Source: Bifidobacterium canis
GTDB lineage: Bacteria > Actinomycetota > Actinomycetes > Actinomycetales > Bifidobacteriaceae
Reading direction: 5' to 3'
DNA length: 64,000 bases
Assembly (NCBI RefSeq): GCF_009727065.1
Contig: NZ_WNLP01000002.1
Coordinates: 1 to 64,000 of the forward strand
How positions within the stretch are numbered: the stretch's first letter is position 1; each line of letters begins with the position of its first letter. The translations under genes and the position numbers were made by a program. The notes under the pieces were generated by a model. The model did not search any database, was not told the DNA's origin, and worked only from the letters and a program-made list of their open reading frames with translations. Below, piece after piece: positions 27,049 through 36,972 of this stretch.

Positions 27049-28467
27049 GTGGCACAAGATTCTTCAGAGCAGGACGATGACTTCGACGCGATCCACGCTG
27101 AGTTCGCAGCAGAAGATCCGAACGCAAACGCGGCAGAACAAAACGGCTCCCCGCACTCCCCTCATGCCAAGCGCAGCACCATCATCGCCGTTGTGGTGAC
27201 ACTGCTCGTCATCGCCGGCGTGCTCGCGGCGATTATCATTCCGATCAACCGCGCTCAGCGCCGCCATGCCGAAGAACTGCATGCCACCGCGCTCGCCGAC
27301 TGCGAGTCCGCGCAACAGCAGTTCAGCACGATGCACACCACGTACACTGCCACGCTGACGAACGCAAAGAAACTCATCGCCAGCAACCGCAACACAGATT
27401 TCGGCAGTGACGTCGGCAAAGAGCACGCCACCACGTTGTCGTCAACAATCGAACATATCGACGACACACAAACCGTTTCCTCAGTAGTAAACGTCAGCTG
27501 CAATGCCAGCAAAAGCACCGATGAGCTCAACGAACTCGCCCGCGATTTCAGCGTCGCGAGCACGAGCATGGTCAACCGGATGCGCGATGTGCAGACCGAA
27601 ACCGACACATTGCGCACGCTTATCGACAGCGCTCGCAACTCGAACCGGCGCGGCGCATTGCAGAAAGAGCTCACGACTGCGAACGCCGCCTACACTCGCT
27701 CGGAAGGCAAGGCGAACGCAACGCTCCGCGACGCATTGAACGCGCAGATCGCCAACGCAACCGCACTACTTGAGCCTGATTCCGCTGCCTCAAACGAGCA
27801 GATCAACACTGCGCTGAGCTCGCTCACTCAGGCTACCGACGCTGTTATCGACGCGATGCCGCTCGACTGCGAATTCACTGCATGCGTGGCGCTCACGTTC
27901 GACGATGGCCCGAACAAGCAGGTGACTCCGCAACTGCTCGCCGCGCTTCGCACTGCAGACGCGCCCGCCACGTTCTTCGTGCAAGGCCAGTTCGTCTCCG
28001 GCTCGAACAAACAGCTGCTCAAAACGATGGCGGATTCCGGCCACGAGATCGGCAGCATGGGTTGGCGGCACAAGCAACTGCACATGATGGACTCGTCGCA
28101 GCTCGACAAATGGCTACACGACACCGATGACGTCATCACGTCGGCTGGCGTCAGCAAACCCACGCTGTTCCGCCCGCCGGACGGCGCGTGGAGCGACACG
28201 GTGGTCAAAGAGGCCAATGCGGACGGGCAGAAAGTGATTCTATGGAGCGTGGATTCGCGCGACTGGGACACAAATAATACCAACATTGCGCAGAGTGTGG
28301 TCGACGCCGCCGAAGCTGGCTCGATCGTCGCACTGCACGACGGCAATGAGCGCACGGTGGCCGCCATCCCGCAGATTGTCAGCGGTTTGCGCAGCAAAGG
28401 ACTAACTCTGGTGACCGTTTCGAAACTGCTCGAAGGCGAGAATGGATCGCTATATTATTCTCGATAA
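27049..28467 (+). CDS. membrane-anchored polysaccharide deacetylase-like protein
   Basis: The 472-residue protein has an acidic N terminus, one transmembrane helix (about 44-66), an outside helical region with two cysteines (ADCESAQQQ..., VSCNASK) like the protein at 20426, then a C-terminal NodB/CE4 domain (about 278-465). CE4 motifs are LTFDDGP (D285, D286), RPPDGAW, SVDSRDWD and ALHDG. Motif 2 reads GHEIGSMGWRHKQL, so the first metal-binding His of the usual HxxxH is replaced by M337 while H341 remains. It may therefore deacetylate cell-wall or capsule sugar with altered metal use, or be inactive. GTG 27049 has GGGGAGG upstream. Confidence 0.9.
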   Translation: MAQDSSEQDDDFDAIHAEFAAEDPNANAAEQNGSPHSPHAKRSTIIAVVVTLLVIAGVLAAIIIPINRAQRRHAEELHATALADCESAQQQFSTMHTTYTATLTNAKKLIASNRNTDFGSDVGKEHATTLSSTIEHIDDTQTVSSVVNVSCNASKSTDELNELARDFSVASTSMVNRMRDVQTETDTLRTLIDSARNSNRRGALQKELTTANAAYTRSEGKANATLRDALNAQIANATALLEPDSAASNEQINTALSSLTQATDAVIDAMPLDCEFTACVALTFDDGPNKQVTPQLLAALRTADAPATFFVQGQFVSGSNKQLLKTMADSGHEIGSMGWRHKQLHMMDSSQLDKWLHDTDDVITSAGVSKPTLFRPPDGAWSDTVVKEANADGQKVILWSVDSRDWDTNNTNIAQSVVDAAEAGSIVALHDGNERTVAAIPQIVSGLRSKGLTLVTVSKLLEGENGSLYYSR

Positions 28468-28479
28468 TTTTATATATAT

Positions 28480-28522
28480 AAAATTCGCGCTGACTAAGTA
28501 TCTATTAGCCAGCGCGAATTTT
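28480..28522. terminator. bidirectional terminator
   Basis: AAAATTCGCGCTG (28480-28492) pairs with CAGCGCGAATTTT (28510-28522), with A/T-rich runs on both sides, between two convergent genes. Confidence 0.93.
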
Positions 28523-28559
28523 AATAATCTATATTATTTGTAATATTTCAAATTATTGA

Positions 28560-30008
28560 TCACTGTGCCCAGACTGCGGCGTCAGGATCGTCTTCGGGAT
28601 TGTAATCATCGTCGTGATCGTCAGCCGGCTTCGTGTGATTCGCCTTGTTCGACGCGTCATCATAGGTGTATTCGTCGTCGATCACGCCAGCGTCAGCGTC
28701 GGCGTTGAGCTCGTTCACCGTCTTCGTGTCGAGCTTGTATTGCGGCAGCACGTCTTTCACGTAGCTCTCCACAGCCTCCGCCATAGGCACGTCATGACCG
28801 GCTTTCTCAGCCATGTACCAGCGGTGGTCGAGCACCTCGTGGAAGAACTGCGCAGGTTCGATCTGCGAGCGGTATTCGCGCGGAATCATGCGCACGGTCG
28901 GCTCGAACACTTCGCGCATCCAGTCAGTCGCCACAATCTCCAGGTCTTCGCCGTCGCGCCAGCTTTGTGCACGGTAGGCATCGAGGTCGTTGAGCAGACG
29001 GCGAGCCTGATTCTCCTGCACGTCCAAGCCGGTCAAACGCAGCAGCTTGCGGTTCGCATAGCCTGCGTCCACAACGCGCGGGCGAACGAGCACGCGCTTG
29101 CCGTCTTCAGTCGTCTTCATCTCAAGCTCATCAACGTCGAAGCCGAGTTCGTTCAGGCGATTCACACGCTTCTCGATTTTCCACATCTCGTCTGGGCTGA
29201 ACTTCTCGGTGTCGGTGAGCGCGCTCCACAGCGAATGGTAACGGTCCACCAAGCGATTGCCGATCGCGATCTCGTCAACGTCAGGCGGCAGCAGTTCGCC
29301 GGAGCTCAAATCCATCAATTCGCCGATGATGTTCGTGCGAGCCAAGTCAATATCGTATTCGCGCTGGCCTTGCGTCAGTTCGATCTGCAAATCACCAGTT
29401 TCCGCGTCGACAAGGAACGCGGAGAACGCGTCGGCGTCTTTGAGGAACAGCACGTTGGAAAGCGACACATCGCCCCAGTAGAAGCCGGCGAGGTGCAAAC
29501 GCACCATCAGCACGGCCAGAGCGTCGATGAGGCGCTCGGCGGTGTCAGGGCGCAGCGTGCGGGCGAACAGTGCGCGGTACGGCATTGAGAAGCGCAGGTG
29601 TTTCGTGACCAGAATCGCCTCAAGCGGTTCGCCGTTGTCGTCGTGACGGCCGGTGACGACGGCGATCGGCTGCACAGTCGGCAGGTTGAGCTTCTGCAGC
29701 TGGCGCAGAATCTCATATTCGCGTTCTGCCACGGAACGCGTGATCTCCTTCATCGCGTAGACTTCATCGCCCACATGCACGAAGCGCACGATGTGGCGGG
29801 AAATACCGCGAGGCAGATTCACCAACAGTTCGGAAGGCCAGGTCGCGAGCGGCTTCTCCCACGGCAACGTGAACATCTTCGGATCCGAGCTCGCCGCCGT
29901 GATCTTCAATGTAGACGGTTCTTCGCTTGGTTTCTCAGGATCCTCAGCCTTGACTGAGGTAGCTTTGAGAGCTCGAGGATCCAACTGCGGATTATCGGTT
30001 ATTGCCAT
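28560..30008 (-). CDS. DUF4032 kinase-like protein
   Basis: The 482-residue cytoplasmic protein is common in actinobacteria and of unknown role. The central part has a protein-kinase-like core: YAMKEI (ATP lysine), the catalytic loop YWGDVSLSNVLF (Asp and Asn kept) and FLVDAETGDL, where DAE takes the place of DFG, as in lipopolysaccharide and RIO-type kinases. A C-terminal DUF4032 region follows (about 280-440) and an acidic tail ends the protein. The ATG at 30008 has AAGGATG upstream. It stands alone, with an 800-base gap upstream. Substrate and activity are unknown. Confidence 0.85.
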   Translation of the reverse strand: MAITDNPQLDPRALKATSVKAEDPEKPSEEPSTLKITAASSDPKMFTLPWEKPLATWPSELLVNLPRGISRHIVRFVHVGDEVYAMKEITRSVAEREYEILRQLQKLNLPTVQPIAVVTGRHDDNGEPLEAILVTKHLRFSMPYRALFARTLRPDTAERLIDALAVLMVRLHLAGFYWGDVSLSNVLFLKDADAFSAFLVDAETGDLQIELTQGQREYDIDLARTNIIGELMDLSSGELLPPDVDEIAIGNRLVDRYHSLWSALTDTEKFSPDEMWKIEKRVNRLNELGFDVDELEMKTTEDGKRVLVRPRVVDAGYANRKLLRLTGLDVQENQARRLLNDLDAYRAQSWRDGEDLEIVATDWMREVFEPTVRMIPREYRSQIEPAQFFHEVLDHRWYMAEKAGHDVPMAEAVESYVKDVLPQYKLDTKTVNELNADADAGVIDDEYTYDDASNKANHTKPADDHDDDYNPEDDPDAAVWAQ

Positions 30009-30283
30009 ACCGTCACATCCTTGTTCTGTTGCGCCTCGCAACGTTTTGTGCACCTTGTATCAAACACTTATCCTAGCAAAGGGGACGTAGGCGTTTGCGA
30101 GCTTCGCCCATCTGCTTCTTCAACAGCATCGCGATCCCCCTGGCAGCGCTGCACTCTTGTTGCCAGCTCTGCAGAGTCCTGCTGCCAGCACTGTAGCCCT
30201 GTTGACGGTAATGCAAGCACCCATGTAGCGCTTACAGCACAGCACTACAGCATTCATGCAGTGTGCAGAACGGCGAAACTTTC

Positions 30284-30660
30284 TGCAGAAACGGCAAAAT
30301 AAATCTCCATAACAGCAAAATCTTATATTTTTGACGTTTCTACATGTAGTTTTGCTGTTTTGACTACAAAACAGTCCTAATATGCGCAAAAACGGCAAAA
30401 CAAATATACAAAACAGCAAACATAACTTATTTTGACGTTTTTACAGATTGTTTTGCCGTTCTTACCATAAGACTGCTCTGGTATATGTCTGTTATATGCG
30501 AAACGGCAAAACCGGACAACGAAACAGCAAAGCAAATCTACAAAACAGCAAAATTATTAGAATTTGATGTTTTTACAGATTATTTCGCCGTTCTAACTAC
30601 AAAAGCAGCTCTAATATATGCAAAACGGCAAAACAAGATGCTAAAACAGCAAAATCACAG
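30284..30660. repeat. AT-rich tandem array of palindromic units
   Basis: Three full units and one partial unit (about 98, 116 and 123 bases) repeat with drift. Each has ACGGCAAAAC and AACAGCAAA boxes on the left, TTTGACGTTTTTACAG in the middle and TTTTGCCGTT or a variant on the right, so each unit is itself an inverted repeat. A/T content is far above the neighbours. The gap 30009-30808 has no convincing gene; the rest of it shows only CTG/CAG-rich sequence (30130-30260) and the msiK terminator. Confidence 0.75.
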
Positions 30661-30735
30661 ACTCCGCATGCAGCGCGGCTCACTGGGCAAACAGTGGTTT
30701 GCATAACAGCTCACGCCAGCCCACACAACAAAATG

Positions 30736-30764
30736 AGAGACCCCGCACGAAGCGGGGTCTCTCA
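30736..30764 (-). terminator. terminator of msiK
   Basis: GAGAGACCCCGC pairs with GCGGGGTCTCTC around ACGAA; on the minus strand ATTTTGTTG follows. Confidence 0.93.
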
Positions 30765-30808
30765 CATCATGTCAGCCATAGCCACTCATGTGGCTGGAAC
30801 ATGCGCTA

Positions 30809-31936
30809 TTAGTTCAGGCGCAGTTCGGTCGACGGAGCAAACAGGTGCATCTTAGCTGGGTTCACCTTGATCTTGACGGTGTCGCCGGCCTTCGGGAGCA
30901 CACGCGGATTCACGCGAATCGTCGTGAGCTTGTTCTGGTCGGACATCACCGTGCTCTGCTCTGCCGGCGAATCATCGGTGATGATGTTGCCGTAGATGTA
31001 GCCGTCGGAGCCCAGATCTTCAACGTTGACAACCTTGAGGGAGAAGGCGTTGGTCTCATCCGGGGTAGCCAGCGAAGCATCTTCTGGACGGAAGCCGACC
31101 ACGATCTGGTTGTGATCTTCTGGGGTCAGCTTGTCGAGAGCTTCCTTCGGCAGATCCATCGTGTCAGCACCGATCTGAGCCTTGCCGTTCACCACCGGGT
31201 GGGTGTTGAGGTTCATGGACGGGGAGCCGATGAAGCCTGCGACGAAGACGTTGGCCGGGCGATCATACAGCTCGGTCGGAGCGCCGACCTGCTGCAGAAC
31301 ACCGAGCTTGATGACGGCGATGCGATCGCCCATCGTCAGAGCCTCGGTCTGATCGTGGGTAACGTACAGCGTGGTGACACCGAGCTGGCGCTGCAGAGCA
31401 GCGATCTGCGTACGGGTCTGCACACGAAGCTTTGCATCGAGGTTGGAGAGAGGCTCATCCATGAGGAAGACCTTCGGCTCACGAACGATTGCACGGCCCA
31501 TGGCAACGCGCTGACGCTGACCACCAGACAGAGCCTTCGGCTTACGATCGAGGAACTCGGTGAGGTCGAGGATCTCAGCGGCCTTCTCGACGCGCTTGCG
31601 GATCTCGTCCTTCGGGGTGCCTGCGATCTTCAGAGCGAAGCCCATGTTGTCGGCCACAGTCATGTGCGGGTACAGAGCGTAGTTCTGGAAGACCATTGCG
31701 ATGTCGCGGTCCTTAGGCTGCATCGTGGTGACGTCTTTGCCACCGATCAAGATGCGACCCTTGTTAACTTCCTCGAGGCCTGCGAGCATGCGCAGCGTCG
31801 TGGACTTGCCGCAACCGGAAGGGCCAACGAGAACCAGGAACTCGCCGTCCTTGATGTCAAGATTCAGATCATCCACCGATGGCTTATCGTTGCCCGGGTA
31901 GATACGAGTGACATGATCGAAAATGACTTCTGCCAT
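30809..31936 (-). CDS. msiK: shared sugar-importer ATPase (MsiK/UgpC type)
   Basis: The 375-residue protein is the ATPase of CUT1 sugar importers. It has Walker [10 protein letters not shown], the Q loop [13 protein letters not shown], signature [14 protein letters not shown], Walker B VFLMDEP, the switch His in YVTHDQTEA, and a C-terminal TOBE/regulatory domain (from about residue 240). In actinobacteria one such ATPase serves several importers whose operons lack their own. The importer at 7930-11157 has none, so this is its likely partner. The ATG at 31936 has AAAGGA eight bases upstream; a second ATG lies at 31945. It is a stand-alone gene with its own terminator. Confidence 0.95.
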   Translation of the reverse strand: MAEVIFDHVTRIYPGNDKPSVDDLNLDIKDGEFLVLVGPSGCGKSTTLRMLAGLEEVNKGRILIGGKDVTTMQPKDRDIAMVFQNYALYPHMTVADNMGFALKIAGTPKDEIRKRVEKAAEILDLTEFLDRKPKALSGGQRQRVAMGRAIVREPKVFLMDEPLSNLDAKLRVQTRTQIAALQRQLGVTTLYVTHDQTEALTMGDRIAVIKLGVLQQVGAPTELYDRPANVFVAGFIGSPSMNLNTHPVVNGKAQIGADTMDLPKEALDKLTPEDHNQIVVGFRPEDASLATPDETNAFSLKVVNVEDLGSDGYIYGNIITDDSPAEQSTVMSDQNKLTTIRVNPRVLPKAGDTVKIKVNPAKMHLFAPSTELRLN

Positions 31937-32221
31937 ATTGTTCATCCTTTCATCGGCAGGTACGTGCCGAACGATCCGTTGTGAGGGGATTACTTTTAGT
32001 TGTTTCCGTTTGCAACCGTCGTCTTCGACTTGGCCACAACCTTCCACTGTTTGCCCAGTGAAGTGTTCTCTTCGATGAGCTTTCTTCACTATACACGCTC
32101 TTTCGAACAATGCAATAGTGATGCACACTCCCTGCGTGTTGCCTATCCCCACTTGCCTGAACCGCTAAGTTCGTGGACTATCTTGCCAACTCTTCGACAG
32201 ATTTGCAACTAATGACACATT

Positions 32222-33358
32222 TTGAACACAACTCATCTCAGAGCATGGGACGCGCTTGCCCAACACGCCACAGCGCTCACTGCGCAACATCTTGCACTCT
32301 GCCCCGCATACAATCGGCACTATGACGCTGAAAAATGGGAACACTATACCAATGCGCCGATGTTCGTGCTATCGGCGTTGTTCTTATTCGCGTACTCGTG
32401 GCAGATTCTCGCGCAAACTCACATCACACTGTGCAACTGGGTGATCAATCTGGTGTGGGTGCTCTACGGCATAGATTATCTAGTCTCACTGTGCCTGGCA
32501 CATAATCGCTGGGCTTGGTTCAAAAGTAATCTATTATTACTCATCACGATGCTGCTGCCAATGTTCCAGCCGCTGCGATTACTGCGTTTTGTGCCGATGC
32601 TGCGCATGTTCAACCGCAGTGCGGGCACTGCCACGCGCGGGCGCATCACGCTGTATGCCACCAGTGTGGTCGCCATGCTCATCTATGTGGGCGCGCTCGC
32701 CGAGTATTCGGTGGAGCACACGGCTCCGGGCGCGACGATCACCAGTTTCCCCACGTCTATTTGGTGGGCGTTCGTCACCGTGACCACCGTCGGCTACGGC
32801 GACGTGTACCCAGTGACTGCGGTGGGCAGATTCATCGCAGTATTACTGATGATCACCGGCATTGCAGTCATCGGTATTGTGAGCGCAATGATCTCGTCGT
32901 GGGTGATCGACCAAGTGAACGTGCGCACTCACCCGCTTCCGAGTCCCGAAGACGAGGAGAGCGAGAACACCGACGGCAGCGCCGCGAATGGCGAAGAGAG
33001 CGCGAGCGTAGACGTGCAGTATCACGAGGCACTGCACACAGAGGTATTGTCTTCCTCGCTCAATACTCAGCAGTCGCGCATTATGCAAGCTGAATTATTG
33101 CGTTTGACCGAGTCCGTGAACCGTCTCAACGCAGAGATCGAGCGTATGCACCGCATGGAGCGGAGGCAGCACAATGCGGAGCGTAAGCAACACGGTAATG
33201 GTCGCGGGCAGATCTTCTCGCGGCAGGGTAACGGGCACAACGCGCATAGCGCCGAGCCCGCGCAGACTTCGCAACCGCCAAAGTCGTGCACCACACACAG
33301 CACGCGCGCACAACGGGCACGCGCAGCAAGTCGAAGAAATAACTCTCACCTCGGGTAA
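32222..33358 (+). CDS. voltage-gated-type potassium channel
   Basis: The 378-residue membrane protein has six hydrophobic segments. S4-like LRLLRFVPMLRMF carries spaced arginines. The pore loop has the K+ selectivity filter TTVGYGD, preceded by SIWWAFVTV. The final helix is followed by a 150-residue hydrophilic tail with a coiled-coil stretch (LRLTESVNRLNAEIERMHRM), which may tetramerise. The start is unsure: TTG at 32222 gives the full length but lacks a clear binding site; a later ATG (MFVLSALF) would drop 46 residues. The next gene starts 42 bases after its stop, suggesting co-transcription with the kinase. Confidence 0.85.
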   Translation: MNTTHLRAWDALAQHATALTAQHLALCPAYNRHYDAEKWEHYTNAPMFVLSALFLFAYSWQILAQTHITLCNWVINLVWVLYGIDYLVSLCLAHNRWAWFKSNLLLLITMLLPMFQPLRLLRFVPMLRMFNRSAGTATRGRITLYATSVVAMLIYVGALAEYSVEHTAPGATITSFPTSIWWAFVTVTTVGYGDVYPVTAVGRFIAVLLMITGIAVIGIVSAMISSWVIDQVNVRTHPLPSPEDEESENTDGSAANGEESASVDVQYHEALHTEVLSSSLNTQQSRIMQAELLRLTESVNRLNAEIERMHRMERRQHNAERKQHGNGRGQIFSRQGNGHNAHSAEPAQTSQPPKSCTTHSTRAQRARAASRRNNSHLG

Positions 33359-33400
33359 AAGCTGGCGCTGCGCGGAATGGAGCGCTATACGATAGGGCGT

Positions 33401-35560
33401 ATGACAGATATCAACGCATTGCAGTTGCAGCCAGGAGACATGGTGGGTGGCTACACGCTCGACTCGCGTCTCGGATCTGGCGCCATGGGTTCCGTCTGGA
33501 AAGTGGTAGATGGCGGCGGCACTGCGTATGCGATGAAGATTCTGCGCGCGTCGCTTTCCGACTCCGAAGACGGCAACCGCGACAGCCCGGAATACCGCGC
33601 GCAGGTCGTGGCTCGCGAGCGCCTTCGCCGCGAAGCCGTGGCGATGCGCAAGATCAAGAATCCCGGCGTTGTGCAGATCGTCGATATGGAGATAGACGAT
33701 TCGCTCGCGTTCCTTGTCACCGAACTGATCGAGGGTGAGAATCTGCGCGAGGATGTGCGGCACAACGGCAAATATGTGGGTGACGATCTCGAGCGGCTGT
33801 CGAGCAAACTGATCGACGCCGTGCACGCCGTGCATGAGGCGGGTATTGTGCACCGCGACATCAAACCGACGAATGTGATGATTTCCGTGACCGGCCCTGT
33901 GCTGGTGGATTTCGGCATCGCCATGGCTCCCGGCGAGAACCATGTGACGAGTACTGGTTTGGTTATGGGTACTCCTGGATTTATTGCTCCGGAGATTATT
34001 GAGGGCGCTGAATCTACTGCAGACAGCGACTGGTGGTCGCTCGCTTCGGTGCTGGCGTTCGCCGCAACCGGCGAGCCGGTGTTCGGCACGTCTCCGATGA
34101 TGGCGGTGCTGCAACGCGAGGCGGCTGGGCATGCCAATTTGACCGGATTACCGCCACACACGATGGAGGCGTTCCGCGCTGCGTTGAACCCCGACCCGTC
34201 GCAGCGCTGCACTCCGCAGGAACTGCTGGAGGCCATTCGTTCCGATGCTTGGAACGGCGACGGCGAGGCGATGCTCCCTTTTGACGCCGGCGATCCCGGT
34301 CGCGTGCTGCGCAGCCGTGAACGGGTGGATAATCCTCGCACGTTGTGGCGTCGGCAATCGATGCCGACCGAAGCATTGCCGGTGCATGCCTCGCAAACCA
34401 CGCAACCGATGCTGCTCGACGAGCCTGCGGCGACGCAAGCGATGCCCGCACAGCGGGCACAGTCGGCACAGCCAGCACAACAGTTCGCCTCGTTGAGCAA
34501 ACCTCCTGCCCCGCCAGCGCAGACCACGCTTCTTCAGCAGCAGGAGCCGGCGACGCAGGCGATGCAAGCCATGCCAGCGCAAGAGACGGAAGCCACGCGT
34601 CCGTTGATGGCAGGAGATTCCGACGCGAACGCAGATTCCTCAGATGCACAGGCCACACGAGCCATGCCAGCCCCGACGCGGGTGTTGGCGACGCAGCCGG
34701 CAGCAGCTGAAGAGCCGACGCAGGCTTTGCCGACGAACACGTTCAAGCCGGTTGAGCCGGCTCCCGCGTATCAACCGCCGGAAGGCTATAACGGCGAGTT
34801 CGCCGACACTCAGCCGCCGAGCAACTACCAGCAATACGCGCAAACACCTGCCTTCGCGCCTCCGCAAGTCGCCTATCAGCAGGCCGCCCAGATGCACAGA
34901 TCACGCGCGATCGTGCCGATTCTGCTCACCGCACTGCCGTTGATGATCCTGGCTGCCACATGCCCAATAGGTGCGGGCATCACGGCATCGGTGCTGATCT
35001 GGGTGCAGACGGCGCTCGGCATGAACCTCAATGCGCATATCACGCATGTGCTTAAACGTGGCGGGCAAGACGGCACTGGCTCCAAGGTCTTGCGAGCCGC
35101 GCAACTGCCTTGGCATCTGTTCGCCGCCATATTCATGTCGATATGGTCGCTGCTGCTGTTCTGGGTGACCTACCTCATTCTGCTCGCCGCCTCCACATAC
35201 CTGATGGGGCTTCCAACCTTTGAGCAGGATCTGCCATTCCCAGCGCCATTCGGCAGAATTCCGCTGCTCTCGGATTCACCGGAATCGGTGAGTGGCTTGT
35301 GGCTGGCGGTGGCGTTGCTGCTCGCATGGCTCTTCGCGCAGTTCGGCCCATATTCGGCGAATATGCGCGCCGGAGCTGGCGTGATCGTCGGCCTGAGCCC
35401 GAAACAGAAGCTCGAATTGCAGCCGCAGGGCTCTTCGACGAATATCCGCCGTTTCGTCGTGCTTGGCATCTGGGTCATCGCACTCGTTGCCGCCGTGCTC
35501 AACCTTTCGATCACGCCGACCATCGACTGGTGGCCCATCACCGCATGGTCGCCCTTCTAA
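33401..35560 (+). CDS. membrane Ser/Thr protein kinase (PknB-like, Hanks type)
   Basis: The 719-residue protein has an N-terminal kinase domain (about 15-275): glycine loop LGSGAMGSVW, ATP lysine in YAMKIL, catalytic HRDIKPTNVMI, VDFGIA and GTPGFIAPEI are intact, so it should be active. A long Pro/Gln/Ala/Thr-rich linker (about 320-500) with many TQAMP-type repeats follows, then about four transmembrane helices. No PASTA domains are present, so it differs from PknB that senses peptidoglycan. An ATG at 33377 in the same frame is possible; I prefer 33401, with AGGG upstream. Substrates are unknown; the adjacent channel is one candidate. Confidence 0.9.
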   Translation: MTDINALQLQPGDMVGGYTLDSRLGSGAMGSVWKVVDGGGTAYAMKILRASLSDSEDGNRDSPEYRAQVVARERLRREAVAMRKIKNPGVVQIVDMEIDDSLAFLVTELIEGENLREDVRHNGKYVGDDLERLSSKLIDAVHAVHEAGIVHRDIKPTNVMISVTGPVLVDFGIAMAPGENHVTSTGLVMGTPGFIAPEIIEGAESTADSDWWSLASVLAFAATGEPVFGTSPMMAVLQREAAGHANLTGLPPHTMEAFRAALNPDPSQRCTPQELLEAIRSDAWNGDGEAMLPFDAGDPGRVLRSRERVDNPRTLWRRQSMPTEALPVHASQTTQPMLLDEPAATQAMPAQRAQSAQPAQQFASLSKPPAPPAQTTLLQQQEPATQAMQAMPAQETEATRPLMAGDSDANADSSDAQATRAMPAPTRVLATQPAAAEEPTQALPTNTFKPVEPAPAYQPPEGYNGEFADTQPPSNYQQYAQTPAFAPPQVAYQQAAQMHRSRAIVPILLTALPLMILAATCPIGAGITASVLIWVQTALGMNLNAHITHVLKRGGQDGTGSKVLRAAQLPWHLFAAIFMSIWSLLLFWVTYLILLAASTYLMGLPTFEQDLPFPAPFGRIPLLSDSPESVSGLWLAVALLLAWLFAQFGPYSANMRAGAGVIVGLSPKQKLELQPQGSSTNIRRFVVLGIWVIALVAAVLNLSITPTIDWWPITAWSPF

Positions 35561-35693
35561 CCTTCTAGCCCTTTACGACCTATATATATTGGTCGAAGGT
35601 GGGCAGATGCGCATGTAAGCTGAAAAACTCCTGTGAACACTAGCCAGATGGCAATGCGTTGTTTTAGACTTCTACCGACACGAAAGGAAGAGC

Positions 35694-36728
35694 ATGGCCT
35701 CTAAATCACCGAAGAGCGAGAGCCGCGCCCAGCGCAAGGCCGAAGAAGCACGACGTCTCGCCGAACAGCAGGAACGCCTGCGCAAAGAACGCAAAACGCA
35801 AACGACGATCGGCATCATCGTCATCGTGGTGCTCGTTGCGCTTATCGCCATTGCCGGTGTTGCCGTGTGGCGCAGCACGCACCCGAGCACGAGCTCGCAG
35901 CAGCAGACCACCGAATCGACCAACGCCGCGAAAGCGACGCTCGCCGACGAGAACGTCAAGCCGTCGAAGGCCGATAACCTCGGAGGCATTCTCGTGTCGA
36001 AGAACGGCTACAACAAGCCGGTTGACGACGTGCCGACCGTGAGCATCTACATGGACTTCATGTGCCCGGGCTGCGGCAATCTCAACCGCACGCTCGACCA
36101 GGATCTCGTGAAGATGATGGATGCCGGCCAAATCAACATCGACCTGCACTTCATGAGCTTCATGGACCGCTATTCGTGGCTCGACGGAGATTCGACCAAA
36201 ACGGACGCCTATTCGAGCCGTGCAGCAAATGCCGTGATCTACGTCGCCGAGCATGACGACAATCCGACGCATCTGCTCAATTTCGTGACGAATCTTTACA
36301 AAGAAGACTTCCAGCCCGAGGAAGGCTCCGGCTACAAGCACGTCTCCGACGACCAGATCAAGGCGCAGATGAAGGGCACCGGCATCAGCGAAGATGTGCA
36401 GAGCAAGGCGATGCAGCGCGACTACGACAAGTGGCTCGACGCTGTGAACACCTACACGCCGACCCGTCAGGAGCTGTGGAACCGTTCCGGCCAGCTCAAG
36501 GGTTCGATGAGCACGCCGACCGTCACGATCAACGGATATTTCTGGGATATGAATTCTTCGGAAGTAACGAGCAAGAAGAACGTTGCCGAAGCGTTCCTCG
36601 ACGCGATCGGACTCGAGCAGAGCAAGGTCGGCAACTCCGAGATCCGCCCGTCGATCGGCGCGACCGGCAAGCCGCTCATCGGTTATTCCGATGACACCAC
36701 GGACTCGTCTTCGCAGTCCAAGGAATAA
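35694..36728 (+). CDS. membrane-anchored DsbA-like thiol oxidoreductase
   Basis: The 344-residue protein has a basic cytoplasmic N terminus (1-38), one transmembrane helix (about 40-60) and an outside thioredoxin-fold domain. The active site is CPGC in MDFMCPGCGNL, followed by the helical insertion typical of DsbA, and the cis-Pro region MSTPTVTINGYFW. It probably forms or exchanges disulfide bonds in exported proteins. The two paired-cysteine surface proteins in this window (20426, 27049) are possible clients, by inference. ATG 35694 has GAAAGGAAG upstream. Confidence 0.9.
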   Translation: MASKSPKSESRAQRKAEEARRLAEQQERLRKERKTQTTIGIIVIVVLVALIAIAGVAVWRSTHPSTSSQQQTTESTNAAKATLADENVKPSKADNLGGILVSKNGYNKPVDDVPTVSIYMDFMCPGCGNLNRTLDQDLVKMMDAGQINIDLHFMSFMDRYSWLDGDSTKTDAYSSRAANAVIYVAEHDDNPTHLLNFVTNLYKEDFQPEEGSGYKHVSDDQIKAQMKGTGISEDVQSKAMQRDYDKWLDAVNTYTPTRQELWNRSGQLKGSMSTPTVTINGYFWDMNSSEVTSKKNVAEAFLDAIGLEQSKVGNSEIRPSIGATGKPLIGYSDDTTDSSSQSKE

Positions 36729-36758
36729 TAATCTCAACTTGGAACCGCGGAATATGCG

Positions 36759-36814
36759 CATGTCGCGCGTGGCACAAAAAGGCAAAAGAATATGCCAAAC
36801 ACGCGCGACATGCC
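36759..36814. terminator. long-armed hairpin after the DsbA-like gene
   Basis: GCATGTCGCGCGTG (36759-36772) and its perfect complement (36801-36814) enclose a 28-base A-rich loop. No T run follows, so its terminator role is uncertain. The remaining sequence up to the tRNA shows nothing clear. Confidence 0.55.
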
Positions 36815-36972
36815 ATTGCCGCGAGCGAAAACTCACGCTATACTTTGTGACGGTAGCCGACAGATCAGCGAAAGCCATATGTGAAGGCACCGTGCAACAT
36901 TGCCGGAGTTTGACTGGTGAACAATTCCGGGCATCTGCTATGCTCGAACAGTTGCAGAACAATTCCGCACGC

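Noticed and set aside
30120-30419. 99-residue minus-strand frame rich in Cys/Arg/Phe
   Set aside because: It runs through the AT-rich repeat array and a CTG/CAG-rich stretch; no start signal or conserved pattern.
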